Of a stretch of DNA of 64,000 nucleotides, positions 1-9,837 are shown one piece after another. Numbering within the stretch: the stretch's first letter is position 1; each line of letters opens with the position of its first letter. The notes beneath the pieces are model-generated. The model was not told where the DNA came from. It searched no databases and was given only the letters and a program-made list of their open reading frames with translations. Source of the stretch: CAWBRT01 sp963832785 (GTDB lineage Bacteria; Acidobacteriota; Terriglobia; Terriglobales; Acidobacteriaceae); NCBI GenBank assembly GCA_963832785.1, contig CAWHVF010000008.1:1-64000 (forward strand). Reading direction: 5' to 3'. The position numbers and the translations under genes are program-made.

Positions 1-2
1 TC

Positions 3-255
3 CTGCCTTTTGAAGTTAACATATACGCTCAAGAGGGTTTTAAGGTGAATTATGTCGGGCACCCTTTGCTGGACTTGGTAAAACTGAATTATTCAAAACA
101 AGAGTCAAGAAAAAAATTCAACCTTGCCGAAAACAGAATCACTATCGGAATTTTGCCTGGCAGCCGACTTTCAGAAGCGGAAAAATTCCGTCAGGAATTG
201 TTGCGGGCAGCTGAAATTTTAAATAAGGAAATACCAGATATACAATTTGTCCTGC
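3..255 (+). pseudogene. lpxB: lpxB fragment (lipid-A-disaccharide synthase), both ends missing
   Basis: Read from base 3 the frame gives a stretch typical of the middle of LpxB, the inner-membrane-associated glycosyltransferase that joins UDP-diacylglucosamine and lipid X in lipid A synthesis. NYVGHPLLD and ITIGILPGSR are the recognisable family motifs. The frame is open from the window edge, so the N-terminal half lies outside or is missing. Similarity stops near base 255 (about IQFVLP), where the DNA turns abruptly from AT-rich to very GC-rich. The family is about 380 residues; only about 85 are here. Composition and codon use differ from the rest of the window, so this is either foreign DNA or an assembly join. 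Confidence 0.75.
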
Positions 256-289
256 CCAACAAATCCAGCGGAAAATCGAGCCGCCCCCT

Positions 290-527
290 CCCGTGGACGA
301 GAACATCTACAAGCCGCCCCCCCGCGAAGCGAAAGGCGCTCCAGGTCCGCGAGCTTCCCGGCTCCCTCGGCGAGGCGCTTCGACTGCCTCGAGTGGGACC
401 GGGACTTCCTGAAACCGGCGTTCGCCGACAAGTCGCTGCTCGACACCTACATCGAGCTGAAGCGCGAGGAGCAGCTCGAGCTCAACCTGCGGCCGCACCC
501 CTCGAGTTCTACGGGTCACTGGACGTC
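290..527 (+). pseudogene. glnA: glnA C-terminal remnant, frameshifted
   Basis: Pieces of the C-terminus of type I glutamine synthetase appear in order but in different frames: VDENIY-K (frame 2, from 293), RELPGSLGEALR (frame 3), then WDRDFLKPAFADKSLLDTYI and LRPHP (frame 1, to about 510), then LEFYGSLDV (frame 3). The order matches the enzyme end (GSL.EAL, FL, YI..KR.E, LRPHP.EF). At least three frame changes in 240 bases mean it cannot make a working enzyme as written. Several changes lie near C runs, so sequencing error is possible. It directly abuts the lpxB fragment and has no relation to it. Confidence 0.6.
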
Positions 528-733
528 TTAAGGGAGCGGGACGCCGCCGCGGCCAACCCTTTCATCCATTCCCCCGCCCTCGGGCGCCGAGCGGCTGACG
601 CCGCTGGACGCGATGCTTGAGCTGCTGGGGCGCGTGGGCGCGCTCAAAGGCGCAGCGGTACTGGTCAGCGAAGAGGAACTGAGCCATTGGCCTGCGGAAG
701 CCGTGAAGGCCATGAAGGTCGCAAACGCTGCTC

Positions 734-1384
734 GTGAAGGCGCGCCCAGCCGCTAGTGTGGTGTGTCCTGGCTGCGAGCAGGAATGCGCTATGCCGGTGC
801 ATACGTTGCCCATCGCATCGGGCGGCGCTGCATCGTTCATCGTGTGCGACAAGCGGAGTGACACCAACCGCGTGGCCGTTGACGCCGAGCGGCTGAGGCA
901 ATGTCGGTGCGAGATGGATGCCCTATGCGGGTTTGCCGCGCAGAGCCTTGGGCTGCGTCGCAATGACAGACGGTCAGCCAGCGGCGAACTTTGGGAAATT
1001 GGCATCGCCACCGGCGACAAGCGCAAGCAGATGCTATGCCTCAAGGCCGATGGCGAGTTGGAGCTGGTTACCGGGAGCAAGGCAGCGCCACTCTCTCAGT
1101 TTATCGATTATGGCAATGGCCAGTATTCGCTCGATCAGGCCGCGATCCGCCAACAGGTTGATTCCGCGACCACGGCAGACAGCCGCTACACGCCAAGCAA
1201 CGCCAAGCGCGAAGCGCGCAAGCTGGATACGCAAGCCATGTACGAAGGCTGGCAAAAGGAATACCGGAGACTGAAAAAGAGCCGCCCGAAGATGTCCGAT
1301 GTCTGGTACTCGCAGCAGATCGCCAAGCTGGACGTTGCCGATGACCGCAGCGCTGACACCATCAGAAAACACATGAGGTCTTGA
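734..1384 (+). CDS. Hypothetical protein with N-terminal Cys motif, island-associated
   Basis: 216 residues in this frame from a GTG. A C-x2-C-x3-C motif at residues 11-18 suggests a small metal-binding knuckle, and the C-terminus is rich in Lys/Arg. I do not recognise a named family; it resembles conserved hypotheticals near integrases in proteobacterial islands (inference). Frame 1 upstream (532-756) reads as plausible protein, ending AVKAMKVANA at about 727, and frame 2 continues LLVKARPAASVVCPGC from about 728. The real gene is therefore probably longer at its 5' end and interrupted by a one-base shift near 725-730. The original start lies at or before the composition break near 530. Confidence 0.55.
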   Translation: MKARPAASVVCPGCEQECAMPVHTLPIASGGAASFIVCDKRSDTNRVAVDAERLRQCRCEMDALCGFAAQSLGLRRNDRRSASGELWEIGIATGDKRKQMLCLKADGELELVTGSKAAPLSQFIDYGNGQYSLDQAAIRQQVDSATTADSRYTPSNAKREARKLDTQAMYEGWQKEYRRLKKSRPKMSDVWYSQQIAKLDVADDRSADTIRKHMRS

Positions 1385-1626
1385 AAATAGTTGGGCGGAA
1401 TTTTTTCGCCCAGATCGCGCACTCGCCAAACCCGCTATTTTCGGACCCTATCTCCGCCTAAGTCCGTATCCGCAGCTCTCGAAGCGCCTGTCCTCGCGCT
1501 TCCCATAGCGTTGATTTTCAAGCCAACTCCTAGCCGACGCTGGGCCTTGTTCGGGCGTTTATTCGCCCAAATCGCCCAGCTACGGTTCGTCTTGAGCACT
1601 CCAATGCCGCTCAGCGAGGTTTGAAG

Positions 1627-1869
1627 ATGACGCACAGCATACTAAGGCTTCCAGCCGTCAAGGCCAGCACGGGCTTGTCGAGAAGCACCCTCTACCTGCG
1701 CATTGCCCAAGGCGTATTCCCCCGGCCAGTGAGCTTGGGCGCGCGCGCCGTGGGCTGGCCTGCCAGCGAAGTAGCGGCGCTAAACGCTGCCCGCATCTCA
1801 GGAAAGTCCGACTCAGAGATTCGCGACCTGGTGGTGAAGCTGGAAGCGGCTCGCAAGACGGTCGCATGA
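1627..1869 (+). CDS. AlpA-family excisionase/transcriptional regulator
   Basis: 80 residues. The small winged-helix pattern LRLPAVKASTGLSRSTLYLR followed by FPRPVSLGARAVGW is characteristic of AlpA/MerR-like prophage regulators, which activate integrase expression or act as excisionases on P4/CP4-57-type islands. The ATG at 1627 is preceded by GAGG at 1616-1619, seven bases away; a TTG at 1621 is a weaker alternative. It is the first gene of a short plus-strand set that continues with an HTH protein and a tyrosine recombinase, so a role in controlling excision of this island is a reasonable inference. Confidence 0.8.
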   Translation: MTHSILRLPAVKASTGLSRSTLYLRIAQGVFPRPVSLGARAVGWPASEVAALNAARISGKSDSEIRDLVVKLEAARKTVA

Positions 1870-1888
1870 GCAGCGGCGGGTCACGATC

Positions 1889-2359
1889 ATGAGAAGACGA
1901 CATCCCAACCATCGCCTGGTCAAAATCCACCGGAACTACACGGTCGAGGAAGTTGCCAGTCTGTTCGGCAGCCACAAGAACACCGTGCGCGCCTGGGTCA
2001 AGGCTGGGCTGCCAACCTGCGATGGCAAACGACCAATCTTGATTCTGGGCCGGGACCTTGCCGTATTCCTTCAGGCGCGCCGAACCGGCAAGCGGCAGCC
2101 CTGCCGGCCTGGGGAACTCTACTGCGTCCGATGCCGCGCCCCGAAGACCCCTGCCGGCGACATGGCGGACTATCAGCCTGTCACCGGGAAGTTTGGGAAC
2201 CTGACCGCGATTTGCCCAGACTGCGATTGCATCATGAACCGGCGCGTCAGCCTGACCAAGTTGGAGCAAGTTCGCGGCAAAGTGGACATCACGTTTTCGC
2301 AAGCACTGCGACACCTAAGTGAGAATAATCAACCTACCGCAAACAGTGACTTGAGATAG
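1889..2359 (+). CDS. HTH and zinc-ribbon DNA-binding protein, island-associated
   Basis: 156 residues. The N-terminal part (about residues 15-45, TVEEVASLFGSHKNTVRAWV) is a helix-turn-helix of the helix-turn-helix-17/MerR kind. The centre and C-terminal half contain CVRC and CPDC about 30 residues apart, a probable C4 zinc ribbon. It lies 19 bases after the AlpA-like gene and 12 bases before the recombinase gene, so the three are probably co-transcribed. The pairing of this architecture with a downstream integrase suggests a site-specific recombination accessory or regulator, but the function is not established from sequence. Confidence 0.75.
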   Translation: MRRRHPNHRLVKIHRNYTVEEVASLFGSHKNTVRAWVKAGLPTCDGKRPILILGRDLAVFLQARRTGKRQPCRPGELYCVRCRAPKTPAGDMADYQPVTGKFGNLTAICPDCDCIMNRRVSLTKLEQVRGKVDITFSQALRHLSENNQPTANSDLR

Positions 2360-2371
2360 GAGACATCGACC

Positions 2372-3484
2372 GTGACAAAACATAGCGCCGAAAACGAACG
2401 AATCAAGCGCAGATATTTCGCCTACCTGCGGGAAGCCAAACGCCATAGCGAGCCGACCGTGGATGCGGCTGCGAAGGCCCTGGATCGCTTCGAGGTTTAC
2501 AACAAGCATAGGGACTTCAAGGCGTTTCATTTCGAGCAGGCGGTTGCCTTTAAGAAGCACCTCGCCGACCAGAACGGGCAGCGATCCGGGGAAAAGCTGA
2601 GCAAGGCGACCTTGTATGCCACGCTCACGCAACTGAAACGGTTCTTCCAGTGGCTTGCGGACAAACCTGGGTACAAGTCGCGTTTTCAGTATTCCGATGC
2701 CGACTATTTCAACTTGTCCGACAAGGACACGCGCATTGCCACAGCCCAGCGGGAACAAAAAGTGCCGACCCTGGAGCAGATCAAGCACGTTCTGAACAGG
2801 ATGCCGACCGGCACGGAGATCGAGCGGCGGAACCGCGCCCTAATCGCCTTCACGCTGCTGACAGGCGCGCGGGACAGCGCCATTGCTTCGATGAAGCTGA
2901 AGCATATTGATCTGGCCGCAAACAGCGTCTTTCAAGACGCTCGGGAGGTGAACACGAAGTTCAGCAAGACCTTCACCACGTTCTTCTTCCCGGTAGGCGA
3001 TGAGATTCGCGCGATTGTGGCGGAGTGGGCGAGCTATCTGCGGGAAGACAAGCTGTGGGGCAACGACGACCCGCTCTTCCCTGCCACGCACATTGCTCTG
3101 GGAGCGAGCCGCCAGTTTGAAGTGTCCGGCCTGGCACGGGAGCACTGGAGCAGCGCCTCGCCCATTCGCACGGTCTTCCGAGAAGCCTTCGTCAGCGCGG
3201 GCCTGCAATACTTCCATCCGCACAGCTTTAGAAAAACACTCGCCGAACTTGGCGAAGTTGTCTGCCAGTCACCCGAACACTTCAAGGCGTGGAGCCAGAA
3301 CCTCGGACATGAGAAGGTGCTGACAACCTTCACCAGCTATGGCGCAGTAGCGAGTCAGCGTCAGGGCGAGATCATCCGGGACTTGGCTACACCACAACAA
3401 GCCGGGCAACCGGGAGCTGACGAAATTGCACAAGCAATGCTCAAGCAACTACGCGACTCTGGCGTAGACATGGCAGTTCGATAA
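2372..3484 (+). CDS. Tyrosine recombinase/site-specific integrase
   Basis: 370 residues, GTG start. The N-terminal half (about 10-100) is a SAM-like core-binding domain with many basic residues; the catalytic domain holds the tyrosine recombinase set: Arg167 in TGARDSA, a Lys in TKFSKT (196-199), H284-S-F-R287, LGH at 311-313 and the nucleophile Tyr323. All catalytic positions are present, so the enzyme could be active. It cuts and rejoins DNA at attachment sites for insertion or excision of the element. It follows the AlpA-like and HTH genes and converges with the P4-type integrase, 67 bases apart, so this island carries two different tyrosine recombinases. Confidence 0.88.
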   Translation: MTKHSAENERIKRRYFAYLREAKRHSEPTVDAAAKALDRFEVYNKHRDFKAFHFEQAVAFKKHLADQNGQRSGEKLSKATLYATLTQLKRFFQWLADKPGYKSRFQYSDADYFNLSDKDTRIATAQREQKVPTLEQIKHVLNRMPTGTEIERRNRALIAFTLLTGARDSAIASMKLKHIDLAANSVFQDAREVNTKFSKTFTTFFFPVGDEIRAIVAEWASYLREDKLWGNDDPLFPATHIALGASRQFEVSGLAREHWSSASPIRTVFREAFVSAGLQYFHPHSFRKTLAELGEVVCQSPEHFKAWSQNLGHEKVLTTFTSYGAVASQRQGEIIRDLATPQQAGQPGADEIAQAMLKQLRDSGVDMAVR

Positions 3485-3500
3485 CGCTCCATTGCCAGGA

Positions 3501-3557
3501 GCATGACGGCTGGGCATTCAAGCGTTCGCGGAACTCAGGCGCGGCGAGCCGTCATGC
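3501..3557. terminator. Perfect 11-bp inverted repeat between convergent recombinase genes
   Basis: GCATGACGGCT at 3501-3511 is repeated in reverse complement at 3547-3557, overlapping the last codons of the minus-strand integrase. Its place between two convergent genes suits a bidirectional terminator, but no T-run follows on either strand, and the 35-base loop is long. It could instead be a recombination-related site. Confidence 0.35.
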
Positions 3558-4826
3558 CGCGCCCCCGTGCATCGGTATCACCTTCGCCCCCGCCTCGACC
3601 AGATCGAGATAATTCGCCCAGTGCTGCATCATGCGCTTGCGCTCCGGCAGGTATTCGGCACGGTTGTATGCGCCTCTCACCTGGTTGCGTTCGCAGTGGG
3701 CAAGCTGGCGCTCGATCACGTCAGGTTGAAAACCGGCTTCGTTGAGGATGGTGGAGGCCACTGCGCGGAAGCCGTGGCCGGTCATCTTGCCCTTGTAGCC
3801 CAGGCGGTAGAGGGCAAACAGCATGGTGTTGTTGCTGATCGGCCTGTCGCGGTTCCTGCCGGGGAAGACGAAGCGGCTGCCATCCGAGGTTTCCTTGATT
3901 TCGGCAAGTATGGCGAGCGTCTGCCTAGTCAACGGGACAACGTGCTCGGCCTTCATCTTCATGCGCTCAGCCGGAATGATCCACAGCGCGTTGTCCAGAT
4001 CGAACTCTGCCCATTCCGCGCCGATCAGTTCATTGGTGCGGACAAAGGTCTGCGCCAGTAGTTGCAGAGCGAGGCGGGTTTGCTTGTCGCCGATTTCGTC
4101 GTACTTGGCAATCGCGCGCAGCAAGTCGGGCAGTTCCTCGGCGCGGACGGCGGCCTGGTGCTGTTTGACGTGCGGAGTCAGAGCGCCGCGCAGATCGGCG
4201 GAGAGGTTGCGGGTGCAGCGCCCGGTGGCGATGCCGTAACGGAAGACCTGTCCGCATACCTGCAAAACGCGGTGGGCAAGGTCGTAGGAGCCACGGGTCT
4301 CGATTGCACGGATGGCCTGCAACAGCTCCGGCGCTTCGATCTGGCCAAGCGGGCGTTTGCCGAGAACCGGGAAGATGTTGGACTCAAGGCGGCGCTTCAC
4401 GTCTTCGGCGTGGTGCGACACCCAGGTATGCAGTTGCTTGTTGTACCACTCCCGCGCGACGGCTTCGAAAGAATTCTCGACAGAGAGCTTCTTGCGCAGG
4501 TTGGCGGCCTTGCGCTCGGCGGAGGGGTCAAGATCGGCTGCCAGTTGCTTGCGCAGCTCCTCGCGCTTCTTCCGCGCGTCGCTCAGTGTCACCTTCGGAT
4601 AGACGCCGATAGACAGGGATTTTTCCTTGCTGGCCTGCCAATACCGCATCCGCCAATACTTCCGGCCATCCTGGAAAACCCAAAGATAAAGGCCATCGCC
4701 ATCGTGGAGCTTGCGGACTCCCGCCCCATTGCTCGTGGCGTTCTTGCATTCGACAGCGGAAAGTAGATTTGTGGCCACCGTGGTAACTCCTGACCGTGGT
4801 AAGTTTCTGACCACGATATTTACCAC
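3552..4826 (-). CDS. P4/CP4-57-type tyrosine integrase beside tRNA-Ser
   Basis: 424 residues. N-terminal DUF4102-like arm-binding region (GVRKLHDGDGLYLWV, about 36-50), core-binding domain (about 115-215) and catalytic domain with Arg263 (VRTNEL), Lys near 290, H351-G-F-R354, H377 and Tyr387; all expected residues are present. Integrases of this class insert genomic islands at the 3' ends of tRNA genes. Here the gene begins about 115 bases from the 3' end of tRNA-Ser and is read in the same direction, the typical layout. Start uncertain: GTG at 4826 gives the longest frame; GTG at 4778 (VATNLLSAV) would leave a more usual N-terminus. The upstream region holds four copies of an 8-bp motif. Confidence 0.9.
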   Translation of the reverse strand: MVNIVVRNLPRSGVTTVATNLLSAVECKNATSNGAGVRKLHDGDGLYLWVFQDGRKYWRMRYWQASKEKSLSIGVYPKVTLSDARKKREELRKQLAADLDPSAERKAANLRKKLSVENSFEAVAREWYNKQLHTWVSHHAEDVKRRLESNIFPVLGKRPLGQIEAPELLQAIRAIETRGSYDLAHRVLQVCGQVFRYGIATGRCTRNLSADLRGALTPHVKQHQAAVRAEELPDLLRAIAKYDEIGDKQTRLALQLLAQTFVRTNELIGAEWAEFDLDNALWIIPAERMKMKAEHVVPLTRQTLAILAEIKETSDGSRFVFPGRNRDRPISNNTMLFALYRLGYKGKMTGHGFRAVASTILNEAGFQPDVIERQLAHCERNQVRGAYNRAEYLPERKRMMQHWANYLDLVEAGAKVIPMHGGAA

Positions 4827-4860
4827 GATTCAGATCAGGATGCAATGGGAAGTTACCACG
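4779..4860. promoter_or_regulatory. Four CGTGGTAA boxes: putative integrase arm sites or operators
   Basis: CGTGGTAA occurs at 4779-4786 and 4795-4802 and in inverse orientation (TTACCACG) at 4820-4827 and 4853-4860, between the integrase start region and the tRNA. Clusters of short repeats at this location are typical of arm-type integrase binding sites, which can also autoregulate the integrase promoter. Confidence 0.55.
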
Positions 4861-4941
4861 CACAATTGGACGAGCCAGCTAGCGTCGGTGGCCTGTTTTC
4901 TTGTCTTTATGGACTTCTCTGGACGACTTAGAATGTTGTTC

Positions 4942-5031
4942 TGGCGGAGAGAGAGGGATTCGAACCCTCGATAGCCTTTCGACTATACACGCTTTCCAAG
5001 CGTGCGCCTTCAGCCACTCGGCCATCTCTCC
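4942..5031 (-). tRNA. tRNA-Ser (anticodon GGA)
   Basis: On the minus strand the sequence begins GGAGAGATGGCCGAGTGG and ends in TCTCTCC-G-CCA; the seven-base acceptor arms pair perfectly. The anticodon loop TTGGAAA between CACGC and GCGTG gives anticodon GGA (serine UCC/UCU codons). A long variable arm and the T-arm GGGTTCGAATCCC are present, as expected for serine tRNA. CCA is encoded at 4942-4944; without it the gene is 4945-5031. It is the probable attachment site for the adjacent integrase. Confidence 0.95.
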
Positions 5032-5309
5032 GCGCCGGGGATGCGCCCCTGAAGTCCCCAAACGCCGCCTCTGCGTTTATTGGGATGGTTAGCGGCGGGT
5101 GTTTTCATTTTAGCAGAGCCGCAGGGCCGGCAACCGTTCCGGGCACGTCCCGGAGGCCGCCGCCAAGCGTGCAAACTGCTTTCGTTTGTGGACAAAGCAG
5201 GATCTTTCGGCTTCGCTTTCGCTCCGCCTCTAAATGACACTCCATACTACACAGGATGACGCCCGACTGTAGTGACATGCCAATCCAAGATAACGCGGGG
5301 CCGAACAGC

Positions 5310-6083
5310 CTATTTTCCGGCGGGGCTTTCCATGATGGGCGGTTCGGGAGGCGGAAGTTCGGGCAGCTTCTGGGCGGCCGAGCCCAGCAGCTTGTGATGC
5401 ATGCAATAGAGAGCCAGTTCCAGGCGGTCGGAGACGCCCAGCTTGTCGTAGATTTTGCGCAGGTAGTTTTTCACCACCTGCTCGGTGGTACCCACATCGG
5501 TGGCGATCTCCCGGTTGCGCAGGCCCTGCGTGACGCCGGCGATGATCTTCAGCTCCTTGGGGTTGAGCTTCGTCCTTGGTTTCGTGGCGGTCAGCTTGAC
5601 GGCCTGGGAACGGTAAGCCTCGATCACCAGGCTGACGGCGCGGTTGTCCAGCCAGTGTTCGCCGGCGTGGACCTTGCGTATGCACTTGACCAGCAGATCG
5701 GGCGCGATGGAGCGCGGAACCACGCCGCAGGCGCCGCGGCGCACGAACTCCAGAATGTCGCTTTCCTCCGGCTCGGTTACGATCAGCACCACGCGCATCT
5801 TGGGAGCGATCTGCAGCAGGCCGAAAACGGTCTCGGCCGGCTCCAGGGAGATGCCGGACTCCATCAGCAGCACATCGGGAAGGTGTTTGGCGACGGCGCT
5901 GGTGGTTTGTTCCTGGGTCTCGGTTTGCGCCAGGACGCGGATGTCATCCTCGACAGCGAAGATTTTCCGCATGCCGACGCGAAAGATGGGCTCGCTGTCG
6001 GCAATTATGACCCGAACCAGCGCGGAGGAATCCTCGGGGTCTGCAGCGGTCTGTTCCTGTCCTTCGACAGGCTCCTCGGCCAT
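5310..6083 (-). CDS. LuxR/NarL-type regulator with degenerate receiver domain
   Basis: 257 residues. The first ~140 align with a response-regulator receiver (VRVIIADSEPIFRVGMRKIF), and the C-terminal ~65 form a LuxR helix-turn-helix (LNPKELKIIAGV, NREIATDV, VKNYLRKIYDKLGV). The phospho-acceptor position of NarL-type proteins (LLMD) reads LLME, so Glu75 replaces Asp; Asp29 of the acidic pocket remains, Thr103 is present, and the conserved Lys near 124 is replaced (VVPRS). It is therefore likely a pseudo-receiver that is not controlled by ordinary phosphorylation, perhaps locked active by the Glu or controlled by another ligand. No histidine kinase is adjacent; a PilZ gene lies just upstream on the same strand. 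Confidence 0.85.
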   Translation of the reverse strand: MAEEPVEGQEQTAADPEDSSALVRVIIADSEPIFRVGMRKIFAVEDDIRVLAQTETQEQTTSAVAKHLPDVLLMESGISLEPAETVFGLLQIAPKMRVVLIVTEPEESDILEFVRRGACGVVPRSIAPDLLVKCIRKVHAGEHWLDNRAVSLVIEAYRSQAVKLTATKPRTKLNPKELKIIAGVTQGLRNREIATDVGTTEQVVKNYLRKIYDKLGVSDRLELALYCMHHKLLGSAAQKLPELPPPEPPIMESPAGK

Positions 6084-6114
6084 ACGGAGATTTCCTCGGG
6101 GGAAACCGCCTCGT

Positions 6115-6435
6115 TCACTGGCGCAGGAAACGGTACTCGTCGATCATCGCCGCCAGCTCGTGACGATTACCCACAGGAGAGCAGCGTACCACGCGACCGG
6201 TGCAATCGACCAGCATATCCTTCGGCAGGCACAATCTGGCCCCCGGCATGGCAATGGTGAACTGGATGGCGGCACCGACTGGAATGGCCTCGTCTAGCCG
6301 AATAACAGCTCCGCTGGAAGAGATGTTTTGCGACTCGGCGGACATCTTCTTACCGCCAAAACTTACCGTCACCGGCAGCTTCAGCGGGAAGCGCACGCCA
6401 CATCGAATGTCGGGACTCAACGATTGTGTTATCAC
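6115..6435 (-). CDS. PilZ domain protein (probable c-di-GMP receptor)
   Basis: 106 residues, essentially one PilZ domain. Both binding signatures are visible: R11-x3-R15 (DIRCGVRF) and N37-I-S39-S-S-G42, the (D/N)xSxxG motif. PilZ domains bind cyclic di-GMP and usually act by binding a partner; here no effector domain is fused, so it is a stand-alone adaptor. It lies 31 bases upstream of the LuxR-type gene in the same direction and may be co-transcribed with it, which would link c-di-GMP sensing with that regulator (inference). Confidence 0.85.
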   Translation of the reverse strand: MITQSLSPDIRCGVRFPLKLPVTVSFGGKKMSAESQNISSSGAVIRLDEAIPVGAAIQFTIAMPGARLCLPKDMLVDCTGRVVRCSPVGNRHELAAMIDEYRFLRQ

Positions 6436-6591
6436 GATTTCGAAGCATATACCGGGATTGGAAAAATGTCAGAATTACGAAGGTAATACGGCCCGCCACC
6501 CCGGCAAGCGTAACACCAACGCGGCAGGCCGTCCTCTGCCTGGTACCTAAGTATTGGCCGCGCAAATGCGGAGAAGTCAGCGCAAAGAGAA

Positions 6592-6620
6592 GCCCCACAT
6601 CCGGCTTGCAGATGTGGGGC
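6592..6620 (-). terminator. Intrinsic terminator downstream of glmS
   Basis: A perfect 10-bp stem, GCCCCACATC (6592-6601) with GATGTGGGGC (6611-6620), nine-base loop. Read on the minus strand it is followed by TTCTCTTT. It lies about 30 bases after the glmS stop codon. Confidence 0.65.
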
Positions 6621-6648
6621 AGCAAAAGAATTTCCCTGTTCCAGTCGC

Positions 6649-8520
<1,872 letters not shown>

Positions 8521-8588
8521 GGTATTGCACTCCAATTCTTACGAAATGAACCCGTGCGAAAACGAGAGAGGCCCGCCAAGACGAGGGC

Positions 8589-8834
8589 TTATGCCTCGAA
8601 CGAGCAGCGAAACTCCTCGATCACCGGGTTGGTCAGGACCTCGCGCGCCATCCGCTCGACCTCGGCCTGCGCCGCCTGGCGGTCGAGATTGCCATCCAGC
8701 GTCACCTCGAAAAATTTGCCCTGGCGCACATCGGCGACGCCCTTGTAACCCATCTTGGTCAACGCGCCCTGGATGGTTTTGCCCTGCGGATCGAGCACGC
8801 TCTTCTTCAGCGAAACATAGACGTAGGCTTTCAT
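8589..8834 (-). CDS. purS: FGAM synthase subunit PurS
   Basis: 81 residues from the ATG at 8834 (MKAYVYVSLKKSVLDPQGKT). PurS is the small dimeric subunit of the three-part phosphoribosylformylglycinamidine synthase (PurS-PurQ-PurL) in purine synthesis, thought to help pass ammonia from PurQ to PurL. The family marks VSLKKSVLDPQGKTIQGAL, DVRQGKFFEV and the C-terminal EVLTNPVIEEF are all present. A longer frame to 8930 exists but its extra residues do not look like PurS. purQ and purL are not next to it in this window, which is unusual since purS normally precedes purQ. Confidence 0.92.
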   Translation of the reverse strand: MKAYVYVSLKKSVLDPQGKTIQGALTKMGYKGVADVRQGKFFEVTLDGNLDRQAAQAEVERMAREVLTNPVIEEFRCSFEA

Positions 8835-9001
8835 CCTAGGCCGATTATACAGCCGCAACATGGCCCGGAGTACCCGGCCCGAACGTTCCTGAATCCTGGG
8901 CGACAACCCAGGCGCGTCATGTTTCGGCAACTCACCAAGTAAGATGCAGCGGCGCCCGGGAAATGTGCCTTTGTCGGTAGATTTTCTGCGTTTTCGGCGG
9001 A

Positions 9002-9772
9002 TTACAACCCGAACAATTCACGCAAGCGACGGGTCTGGGCGCGGCTGACCGGGATTTCGGTGTGCTTGCGGTCGTCCATGCGTATCTGGTACGAGCTCTT
9101 GAACCACGGCACTACTTCTTTGATGCGATTGATGTTAACCAGGTACGAGCGGTGGGCGCGCCAGAACAGGTTGGGGTCGAGAGAGGCCAGCAACTCCTCT
9201 AAAGTCCGGCAGTTGGACTGTCCCTCCATGGTCGTGGCCACGACGGTGATTATGCCGTCCTCGATGGAGGCGAAGCAGATGTCCTTCTGGTCTACCAGGA
9301 AAAGCCGGCTGTTGGCCTTGAGCAGGATCTTCGCCGGCTGGGGACGCTGCGACTCCAGCATTTTGACCAGCACGTCGAGTTTTTCGCTCGAGGCTGGTGC
9401 GCCTTCCAGGTCCTTGCGCGCCTTTTCGATGGCCTGGGCCACGCGTTTCTTGTCAAAGGGCTTCAGCAGGTAATCCAGCGCATTGACCTCGAAGGCTTTG
9501 ACGGCGTATTGGTCGAAGGCGGTGGCGAAGACGATGCGGGGCATGGGCAGCTTCTTTTCCAGCAGCTTCTTGATGACCTCAAAACCGTCCAGACCGGGCA
9601 TCTGCACGTCCAGGAACACCAGGTCGGGAGAGTACTCGCGGATGAGGTTCACCGCCTCCAGTCCGTTCTTGCCCTGCGCCAGCAGGTCGACGCCCTCAAT
9701 CTCGCGCAGCAAATAGGCAAGCTCGTCGCGCGCCAGTTGTTCATCATCCACAATTACGACGGAAAGAGACAT
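9002..9772 (-). CDS. LytTR-family response regulator
   Basis: 256 residues. The receiver (about 1-120) has VDDE at the acidic pocket, the phospho-acceptor in LVFLDVQMPGLDGFE, the Thr in VFATAFDQYAVKAFE, and the Lys in DYLLKPF, so it should be phosphorylated normally. The C-terminal LytTR DNA-binding domain (about 150-255) contains the expected FWRAHRSYLVNINRIKEV. LytTR regulators act on promoters of surface, virulence or stress genes; the partner kinase is not visible here, so the stimulus is unknown. An ATG start at 9772 is clear. Confidence 0.92.
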   Translation of the reverse strand: MSLSVVIVDDEQLARDELAYLLREIEGVDLLAQGKNGLEAVNLIREYSPDLVFLDVQMPGLDGFEVIKKLLEKKLPMPRIVFATAFDQYAVKAFEVNALDYLLKPFDKKRVAQAIEKARKDLEGAPASSEKLDVLVKMLESQRPQPAKILLKANSRLFLVDQKDICFASIEDGIITVVATTMEGQSNCRTLEELLASLDPNLFWRAHRSYLVNINRIKEVVPWFKSSYQIRMDDRKHTEIPVSRAQTRRLRELFGL

Positions 9773-9837
9773 GGCTGCTCCTCGACCCCTACAGACACAA
9801 AGGCTATGTCTGTTGGGGACCCAGGGGTCACAAAAAG

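Noticed and set aside
1393..1568. Paired hairpins as a CRISPR or integron site
   Set aside because: Only two imperfect copies with unequal spacing; no array.
1391..1624. 77-residue ORF between the Cys-motif gene and the AlpA gene
   Set aside because: No family, poor coding composition; region instead contains two GGGCG...CGCCC hairpins (1393-1411, 1553-1568).
4879..5092. ORFs on both strands reading GERGIRTLDSLSTIHAFQAC or similar
   Set aside because: They are translations of the tRNA-Ser gene, a well-known false call.
8525..8700. glmS ribozyme near glmS
   Set aside because: No ribozyme core seen; the short upstream leader carries only the ribosome binding site.
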